Source of the DNA: Nissolia schottii
Lineage: Eukaryota > Streptophyta > Magnoliopsida > Fabales > Fabaceae
Direction: 5' to 3'
Assembly (NCBI GenBank): GCA_003254905.1
Contig: QANU01099724.1
Span: forward strand, 1-64,000
DNA: 64,000 nt
The notes under the pieces are model-generated. The model did not search any database. It was not told where the DNA came from and saw nothing but the letters and a program-made list of their open reading frames with translations. This document shows, piece by piece, positions 55,440-64,000 of this stretch (the first letter of the stretch is position 1; each line of letters starts with the position of its first letter). The translations under genes were made by a program, and so were the position numbers.

Positions 55440-55800
55440 ATGTGTTTATGTGTTTGATAATGTTTGTTTCTCTATTTTGTGTAGTGATTGTTTCTCTGTA
55501 TGATAATGTTTATTTTTTTGTTTTATCATGTTTGTTTTTCTGTTTGTAATGTTTGTTCCTATTTTATAAATGTTGATATCTTTGCTTCACTTTACTATAT
55601 AGAGAAACAACAAAAAACAAACATTTCAAAACATAGACGTTGACATTTATAACACAAAGAAACAAACATTACAAACCAAAGAAACATAATATTACAAAAC
55701 AAAGAAATAAACATTATAAAACAGAGAAACAAACATTATCAAACATAAAAATGAACAATATTAAATACATAAAAACATTCACAGACAGATAAACCAAAAC
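55440..55800. repeat. Large foldback with tandem sub-repeats
   Basis: The left arm (about 55440-55590) consists of irregular copies of AATGTTTGTTTCTCTGTTTT. The right arm (about 55600-55800) consists of the inverse, AAACAGAGAAACAAACATT. The whole 360 bp could fold into a long imperfect hairpin centred near 55595. Neither terminal repeats nor a target duplication were found, so whether it is a foldback transposon or an expanded repeat is open. Confidence 0.65.
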
Positions 55801-56405
55801 ACAAACACCTTGAGAGGAATAGAATGGAGATGAGACCATACGAAACATAGAGATCTACCACTTACCTTGTTCATGCTCTCCATAACTTCTTGCGAAGAAG
55901 AAAACAAAGATGAAAACAGGAGAAAATTAGGTTCTAAGCTTTAGGGGATTTAGCACGAGCTTGGGATTGATTTGGGGAGAATGAGAAACGAGATAGGGCT
56001 TGGTTTGGGAGAATGAAAACTTAAGTGAGGGAGAGCATGGAGAAGTACGTTGAAGAGAAGAGAGAATGAAAATTGGGTTTTGTTATTGGGAGTCCTAATT
56101 TGGGACTCACATTGCAGTGTATTTCATACTAAGTCAAACATTAGTTGTACGTTGGATAATATTTGGGTTGTACAAATAGCTTCACTACTATTTTTTTTTC
56201 ACTTTAGAGGATTCACATCCCAAAATATTTATCAGGATATTTATTTAGAAAGTAACATTTTGAAACACTATTCAAATCTTAGCTAGGAAGAGTCCATCAA
56301 AATATGGGACTAATTCAACACAACATGAGATTTGATCTAGCAGTTAGGGCTACTCTGTCCACTCATTTTTCTCATCTCATGTATGATAATGATTGAACTA
56401 GTAAC

Positions 56406-57539
56406 TGTCACGACCCAAAATTGGGTCGTGACCGCACGTAGGACTACTAGTCCTACGGAAGTTTGTTGACTAGTCTAAACGCAAGCAATCTAATAATAAA
56501 ACTCTATTATGATGAATACTATCTGAAAATAAATGTTGTTAACTATTTATTAGGTAAAGGAATTACAACTGAAATACTGCTTTAACTGTAATGTGTAACT
56601 AAAACTGCTAGGATAAACATATCCACCTAGAATAGGCCTTATTGAGTACACTAAAGTCGTGTCAATCACAATCACAAACAAGAAATGCAAACACTAAACA
56701 ATATTTGACATATTATCAACTTAGTCATATCTATTTAAACGTAATCCTATCATGATGCTACTAATTTCATGTATCCATTGTATTATCTGAGTTGTTTCAT
56801 TTACTTGAGTTAATGTGGTATCTAGGTTATCTATGTTACTACCTGATCTAATTTATTGAGCTATTTGAGTTATCTAGGTTACTAACTTATCTGACTTACT
56901 TGAATTATCTAACTTATCTAACTACCATGTTTGTATGATTTAATTGCTTAACTAGTTTGTTTACTGAAATGTCTAAAACTATATTCGTATTGGTCTAACC
57001 GATAGGGTGCCTAGGAACATTGTTATCCCTTGGTCCTGACTAACTAATCTAACGATTATCAACCACTCTACCTAACAATTCTGACCAACTGATCTTATAG
57101 CTATCAAACTATACTGACTGGCAAGGCTTATTATTACTCTAGTTGGCAACACTAGCTGACTGGTCTTCTATATCATTGACACTGACTAGCTACTCTATCG
57201 ACCACCACTAATTGCTATGGATATGCTAGTTATTTTCCTACGAGGACTACCTAGTCTACTACAACTATATTTGCCAATGGTTTCGTATCTGTTGAACACT
57301 TACTAAGTCTATATCGACTAATAGTTCTACGATGACCATTTTGTCTAACTACTCAGGTGACCACTAGCTAATTGGTTTGTAACTGTTAACTGAATCTCTA
57401 TACCACATGTACTAGTATAACTGATTAATTGCTACAATGATATCCCAAACTTAAAGGTCATCACATTTTCACCTTTCATGACCCTTCCTTAGGTCATGCC
57501 AACCCTTCCTACGGGCACTTGGAAGAATAGGGCATCACA
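56406..57539. repeat. LTR-like repeat, possible solo LTR
   Basis: It begins TGTCACGACCCAAAATTGG inside a palindrome (TCACGACCCA...TGGGTCGTGA) and ends GGGCATCACA, giving TG...CA termini. The first bases, and the following GCACGTAGGACTACT...CTACGGAAG, resemble the minus-strand end of the LTR at 21728 (TGTCACGCCC...GCACGTACGGCTACTGCCTCTACGGAAG). They therefore share a family. Flanks GTAAC and ATAAT do not match well, so solo-LTR status is unproven. It is a fossil in either case. Confidence 0.45.
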
Positions 57540-59400
57540 ATAATCTAGTATTCTGGTGAATCAATCACCAAGTCTAATTATAAAACTATGCCTCTACCCA
57601 AAACACACATTATCTCTATCTCGTTCACTCCTGTTCCTCATCACAACCTTGGCAACAACAGACACAACCCAAGCATGGCAACAATAGACACAATGCATTG
57701 TCCTAAAGTTAAGCGCAAGCGGCGAACACTCTCCCTTGCTAGGCAGCAGTGGGCGACTCGAGATCTTTTTTTGGGTTAATACCCAATCTAGTCCATTGTA
57801 ATTTACATGCGTACCTAACCTAGTCACTCATTCTCACCACCACCACCATACCCCAACCTTCTTCTTCCCCTTGCCTCCACCAAACCCACTACCTTCAACA
57901 GATCCCACCTCGCCGTCCTCCTCCACCCCAACCCACCTCCAGCTCTAGGACTAGTTCGTCATCTCATCCATTGCCTCCCTAAACCTCCTTGCCTCCTCAG
58001 CAGCCGCTTCATCACACACACTGTCGTAATAGCATTTCCCGCTTTGCACACGACACACTATTTTCTTTCTTTCTCTCTTGTTTTAAACTTTTCCTTTTCT
58101 TAAGTTCTCTACCTTGTCAACGCACATATCGTTCCCAATTCATCCCAATCAATTTAACAACAAAACCAATAACAACCTACCCTCTTATTCTTCTTTTGCA
58201 CACGCCAATTTCCTATCTTTCCTCAATTTTTCATTTAATCCCAGTGTGAGGACAACCCTGAAAATCACATCGGGCATGAGAGTGTTAAAAAAATATATAT
58301 TACGAGATGAGGATGCACATGTCTATGCCATTGTTGTGGTGTTGGGGTTTGTGGTAGAGAGGCAGGGACAAAAATGGGCAAGAGCAGGGAGAAATGGGGC
58401 TAAAATTTATTTTCATTTGGTTCAAATATGTTGTGTCGTTGTGAGTGGTAAATGGAATTCGAAGGGTTGAAGTGAGTTAGAGTTAGAGGTGGGTTGAAGG
58501 GCAGTGGACGAAGGGGCTGTGGGTTTGGCAAAGGCAATGGGAAGAAGAGAGTTGGGGTGTGGGTGATGGTTGGCTTAGGGTTGCAAGGACTAATTTGCCT
58601 TTTTCAACCAAATTAGTCCTAAATTTTTTTGCCCACATCATTTTGAAATTGACTAGAAATGAGAAAAGAAAAACGAAAAAGTTAATAATCAACTCAACAT
58701 CTATAAGTGAACTCAAACAAAACGACTAATCTATCTAACCCTTACCAAATTGAGGGACTAACCAATCTTTTTTGTTTGGAGACTAGATTGAACACCTGTA
58801 AAATCCAAGAATTAGATAGCATTAAACCTTTTTTTTTCCTTTCTAGGTATATTGTGGATCCAACGGCCAGCTTACTATGTCACAATTCTTTAGGGAAGAA
58901 AAAGAAAAAAAGAACAGTCAAGTCAAACGGTTTGCTAGGTGATCTATTGTGCAGTTTAGACCGAGTATTTGGTCGGTTCACCTGTCAGACTAGCAAGTCC
59001 AGTCCAAGTTTAACTATGCAAGCAACACACGTACATATTTCATGTAGAATTAAATAATAAAAGTATGAAAATCTACAGCAACCACCAAATCAACACAAAT
59101 TTATCACAGGATGATCGTACCCCACAATGACCCATGGCATGATCCCAAATGTACGATGGAACATTTCTACTTTCTAAGCATAAATCCCAGATTGGATGGG
59201 GCTATTCTTACGTACAGAGCTGCATTACCCCAAAGTTCAAATAATTTTTTAAGGTTAATCTAACAGTACCAATTCAACTGCACCACCATGTGTCACGATA
59301 CACATGATATGGATGCGGCAGCAGATTAAGTTCTTTCCTCCTTTATTTTCTTCTCTTTTTTTTCCCAATTATACAAGCAAAACTATAATATATCGTTGCA
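57540..59400. other. Spacer with low-complexity, unrecognised frames
   Basis: Short frames occur (57588-58716), many rich in His/Pro/Ser because of CCA and CTT repeats, and none is recognised. The edges near 57773 and 58795 share a phrase (CAATCTAGTC in opposite directions), hinting at an inverted-repeat element of about 1 kb, which I could not confirm. Confidence 0.3.
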
Positions 59401-59526
59401 AAACTGAGAAAAAGTGATGACAGGAGTAATCCAAAAGCTCCAGCCATCTTGAAAAATTCCCAGGTCCTGTCTTTGTATATATTGGGAATTGTCAATCAGG
59501 TGCCATGTAATGTAGTTCTAGTTGAC

Positions 59527-62405
59527 TCATTCACCTTCAAGTTCCGCGCCAAATTGCTCCAGCCGCATGGCGTCTTCATCCAGGTCCCGAATTGCGGCAT
59601 GGTTAATAGAACCATCATCGAAACTGGCATGTATCTGTCTACCACCAAACCTGATAACATCATGCAAAAAATGAAAATATTAACAGAAAATACAGATGAG
59701 AAATTAAGGGATAAAATAACAATTAAAAGCAAATGAAAATGAATATATTCTTTAACATTTTCTTCAAATTTTATATAATAGTCATTAACGCATAAGATTG
59801 ACAGTAATACGAATTCAGACAATATACCATAAGAAAAATGTGAGTTCAGAATTCTGAGTTGTGACAGCACTAACCGTTTGCTTTCATTCCATTAATGAAA
59901 TTATCAAGTAGTTTCATTCACAACTTAGTTTCTTTTCTTTCAAAGTTCAATAAAATTACAACTACTGTCATATATATAGGGACCTATTTGAAAGTTCAAT
60001 AAAACTGTAAAAGTATAGGGACTTGCAGATTAATTAAACCTGAACATTTCTCATTTTCCTAAAAACATATTCCAGTTTGCATGTCAGTTTTAATTGTTTC
60101 AAAACTACTAAAAAAAACATATTCCATCTCATGTTCAAACCAAATTAGATGTGTTTTTTTTTACAACCTAAGCACCTACCACCTCAGCACTTGGGGGCTC
60201 TGCCACTTTTTCCTTTGTGACAACACGCGATGTTTCTATTTTTAATTGTACCTTTCCTAGTTAATGAATATCAAACAACAGATCTGGAGATGATCGGCCG
60301 GAAAGATGCAAGTCATGCCTAGGTAGACAATGCTACTTACATGAGACGGTACTAAACGGATAAAACATGAAGATCATGAACATAAAGTAGTTACACAGGA
60401 AAAAAACAAATAGTATGTGAAGGATTAAATTACCATCTTCCATTCATCAATTCTATGCACTTTTGAGCATCCATCCGATCCTTGAATTTTACCAAAACAA
60501 CACCCTGAGGATGATTCTCACATACCTGCAGGAAAAATCAGGCGGGAACATGAAAAACAGAGGCAAAGTACACTCAATCACATTAGGTTGCATGAATATG
60601 GTACAAGAAACATCACCGCTTTGAGTACAGTACCAGATAGGACAATTTCTAAAAATGACGGTATGGGAGGATATGAATATAAGGATATGAAAATATGTAC
60701 AACCAAATAATTAAATCAGGAGATAAATAAGATTTCCCTGACACTTTAATCAAGTTGTCAACAAAACAGCATAAATGTTCATAAGTAAAATATACCTAGA
60801 GAGGAAACATTGCTTGAAGGGGCGAAGCAGCAATTAGCTTCATTTAGTAAGAAGCTATGCATTTTGTGTGGAACAAGCTAGTGCGTAATACATAACAGCT
60901 TATCGTGATACTTAAGTAACATGACTTTAAAAGCATTTGATAGCAGAATTTTCTTCAGAAAAATTACTACTGTTTACCCAATGTGTCCCCATACATTTTA
61001 TCATGTATGGTATGACAACTATTTTGGAGCATTGTCAGTCTTATAGCTATCAAATAAAATTTTCATTAGAGTTTGATAGGCAACTTGCAATTCTAAATTA
61101 CCCCTAAAGCACTTCTCAATTTCATCAACCAACTCCAATGCTTACATGTTACATTCAAGTTACATGTTTATTTCAGACATTATGCATTGACCATTAAGAT
61201 AAAATAAGCATACATTAGATCAGATATATACTCCATGATTTTGAAAAAATATGCGAATCCACATAGATAAACCTTTTATGCATTGCTAAGAGAGCATAGT
61301 CATGACTGCAGCACATATGGAGATGCATAGTAAATACTAAATAATAATGATGATGATGATGATGGTGAATTATATGTGAGTAATTTGCACCGGGTTGATT
61401 TAACTGCTGCCAAGTATTTATGAATAGAGAGAGAATAAATTGTTAGTGTGTTAATCTTTTCAGGCATACAAGCTAGATCAATTACCTTGACTGCGTCCAG
61501 AGGACCCAGCTTCGTACATTCCTCTTTAACGTCGTCTTCTAGTTCTGAACGCAAGTTTTCATCAGCCTGCATAGATTAGATAAAATCAGAAAAATGTTCA
61601 ATATGAGAAATAGCAGCACCAAATTGTAATCTTGAGAGGGCAAATTGAAATTTGACTGTAGTATAAGAGAAGCAGGAAATCCTATTATAAATTTATAAAC
61701 ATTATCAGCACAAAATGGTAATGTCAAAAATTAATTGACGCATCACATAAAATAATAATTCTAAATATACGAGTAAAAACTTCTTAAAAATAAAAAACTT
61801 CAAGAGAAGTTCATTTCTATACAACGTCCAAAATGATGGACATGTATGGTCACTTGTACAGCAATTTTCCAGTATGCTAATTGTATTTAGAATACAAGCA
61901 AAATTAACTAATATCTACCCTCATTTCAGCTGGAGTGAACATATAACGAAGGATAACGGTTGCTGGAATTGAAACCTTAGCATCATCACGACCACCTGAG
62001 CCATGCAATAAGAATCACATTACTACGAGGGATGCATCATGAATGAGAAAATTAAATCGGAAAATGAATTTAAAAATCACAAATTGACCGAAAAATCTAA
62101 ACATCTCAAACAGCTGAGATTGAGAGGCTCCAAGCTTTCTAGCTTAACCATCATTAGAAGCACACCAGACAACAAAAATTCTTCTAGCAGAAATCACTTT
62201 TGAATGTTTCGCACCATTTGCAATGCATTCACTATCCAAAGACTTACAAGACATCTACATTAAAACAAAGTAGTGAATGAAGTACTGATTAAGTTTTAAA
62301 TCCTACGCAATCAATTATCCCACAAGAACTTTTAATCTAACAGTTGAATTGACAAGATTAAGTAAATAAATTAACTAAATAAACACACTAAATTGATCCC
62401 CACCC

Positions 62406-62485
<80 letters not shown>

Positions 62486-63488
62486 GAATGGTGTGCATGC
62501 ATGCATGCACGCACGCAAATGTGTGTAGGTTCGGATCCACTGACACTAATGCAAATTTTTTTATGAAATTATCACATGAATGATACAAAAAACCTTTTAT
62601 TTTCACAAATTGACCGTTTGATTGAAGTGTGCACCCGTTATACCCCCCCACACATCATTTTATACCTACCCCAAACTGTTATCTTCATTGATTTATATTA
62701 AAATTTGCATATATAAGCTTTTCAAACAAATTAAAATATCCACCAAAACTTACAAATCTATATGTATATAATGGACCAGGATCTATTGACATGGGTGAAA
62801 GAACTGAACCATTTACACCATCTAATACCCTATAAAATAATTGCCAGAAGCTACACCAGTACAGCCCTTCAATTTAAAACATTAAATGAGAAAAGGGTAA
62901 TTAGGCTAAAATAAAGTTGAACAAGGAAGCAAAATAATCAAATTTCTAAAACATCAACTTGAAATAGTGGGAGACAAAGCATACCCCATCCAAGCATTTT
63001 TTCTTCCACCCTTTTCAATTTCTTCTTCTTTTTATTGTCTACTTGCTTGCTTATAAACTTCTCTCCTGCATATTTAAAGAAAGCTCCATCAAGCAACAGC
63101 AGGCACAAGAAACAACTAAACTATTTATCTGAAACGTGTTGCTGTTAACTATAGCTACAAGTGAGCTATTGTCAGAAACTGCCACATGATGTATTAAAAA
63201 TTAAATGATGCCTACCTTTCTGCTCAAATTTAGCCAGGTTGACTGACATGGGAATCTTGCCACCAGGTCGAAAAGGTGTTCCATCCAAAAGTTGGGTTGC
63301 TAGAGCCACTGATGGTTCCTATATTACACAAATATAATGGAAATCCTTTTACAATTACAACTAAAAGTCACAGGCAAAACAATAAGGGAAACAGTTACCT
63401 TAAGATACGTAACCAAAGCATCTCCCTTTTTCCTTCCTGTCTCTTTATCAACATAGAGCTTCACACGAGGTTTTTTGGTTTCGGGGTC
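59527..63488 (-). CDS. ELF9: Tat-SF1/ELF9-like RNA-binding protein, 3' part (5' end outside window)
   Basis: Seven minus-strand exons: 63488-63399, 63318-63216, 63065-62985, 61995-61919, 61566-61486, 60525-60434 and 59650-59527, with unbroken phase and stop TGA at 59527-59529. The visible 215 residues hold the second half of a first RRM ([20 protein letters not shown], then [20 protein letters not shown]). A basic linker follows ([16 protein letters not shown]). A C-terminal U2AF-homology RRM then has [40 protein letters not shown] and the end [19 protein letters not shown]. This order is that of Tat-SF1/CUS2, which helps U2 snRNP and 3' splice-site selection. The Arabidopsis member ELF9 binds RNA and represses flowering through SOC1 mRNA decay. 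The N-terminus lies past 64000. The ELF9 name is by family and was not checked by alignment. Confidence 0.9.
62415..62477. repeat. (GT)n microsatellite in an ELF9-like intron
   Basis: About 31 GT units between TATATA and TATGTATG tracts, inside the 990-bp intron between exons 62985-63065 and 61919-61995. Apparent His-Thr open frames here are artefacts. Confidence 0.95.
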
Positions 63489-64000
63489 CTATTGTAAACA
63501 TAATCATGCACTCATATAAAGCCAGTATGAGGTAGCTAATCTGCCACTTTTATGAGTACTCACAAACTGACACCCAATAATAATATTTTCTTTTAAAAAA
63601 AAATGCCCACCCATAAGGCACGGTTGGTTAAAATTAATTCGTAAAAATTGGTTGTGATTCACCTTTGCTTGATTACAAGTGCCCAAAAAATGGAAAGACG
63701 GGTTTCTCTAAATTCTTATAAAAAAATACGAGGCATATGATCAAAATTCACAGTATAAATGAAAGCGTTAAGAACAAATATTATATGCAACACATTCTGC
63801 ACTTCCATGAGTTGAAATGTTAATCCATATTTTTGGCAGTATTGCACAGCCACTGACCATTAATATTATAAGGAGTCAATAAAGTTTTTCCTCACATTAA
63901 CATACCAGATAATTTTAAAGATACTTGTAAAAATGAAAACTACTACCCATAAATCATAGTAAAATTCTATATAATTTTACCATTGAATAGATAATACATA
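63489..64000 (-). other. Intron of the ELF9-like gene reaching the window edge
   Basis: It lies upstream of the exon starting at 63488, whose acceptor ACAATAG is clear. No further exon of the gene is recognised before the window ends, so this is an intron of at least 512 bp. Confidence 0.6.

Noticed and set aside
57773-58800. Possible 1-kb inverted-repeat element
   Set aside because: Only a ten-base phrase is shared between the edges, with no target duplication. Kept only as a note in the spacer entry.
62388-62651. His-Thr repeat frame
   Set aside because: Translation of the (GT)n microsatellite in an intron.

Overview
This window is nuclear DNA from a flowering plant, most likely a legume close to soybean. 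The reasons are AT-rich introns with GT-AG borders, five spliced genes whose products match well-known Arabidopsis proteins, and dense copies of small hAT, Mutator-like and LTR elements with legume-style termini. The species call is an inference. No bacterial operon, CRISPR array or rRNA gene is present.

Layout. 0.4-4.9 kb: a broken Ty1/copia element on the minus strand, with a 1.7-kb hAT transposon nested in it. 5.1-6.55 kb: a second hAT-like element. 6.8-7.3 kb: an AT microsatellite, an undetermined base and an LTR-like fragment. 8.6-19.9 kb (minus): a complete JMJ16-type histone H3K4 demethylase gene with 11 coding exons and a 5' UTR exon. 20.2-21.05 kb: a short SINE followed by a LINE 3' fragment. 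21.7-25.9 kb: Ty3/gypsy remains carrying a complete TRIM element (22.35-23.26 kb). 26.6-30.6 kb: degraded repeats, including a second LINE RNase H fragment. 30.75-34.8 kb (plus): a three-exon heavy-metal-associated isoprenylated protein (HIPP) gene. 36.37-46.45 kb (plus): an 11-exon WD40/inositol-polyphosphate 5-phosphatase gene of the FRA3 class. 47.82-49.11 kb (minus): a two-exon RABA5a small GTPase gene. 52.3-57.5 kb: a run of inverted-repeat elements and an LTR-like repeat. 59.53 kb to at least 63.49 kb (minus): the 3' part of a Tat-SF1/ELF9-like RNA-binding protein gene, whose 5' end lies beyond the window.

The five genes do not form a pathway. They are ordinary, independently transcribed plant genes for chromatin (JMJ16), metal handling (HIPP), phosphoinositide signalling (FRA3), vesicle traffic (RABA5a) and RNA processing (ELF9-like). 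I read the exons from open frames, splice signals and unbroken phase. All splice models remain predictions without transcript data.

I found no clearly new biological system. The best leads are a gene-fragment-bearing hAT element, an in-frame upstream start for JMJ16, a tRNA-Ile(AAU) relic lacking its T arm, a whole TRIM with an internal 33-bp repeat, and several small elements with clear target-site duplications inside gene introns.
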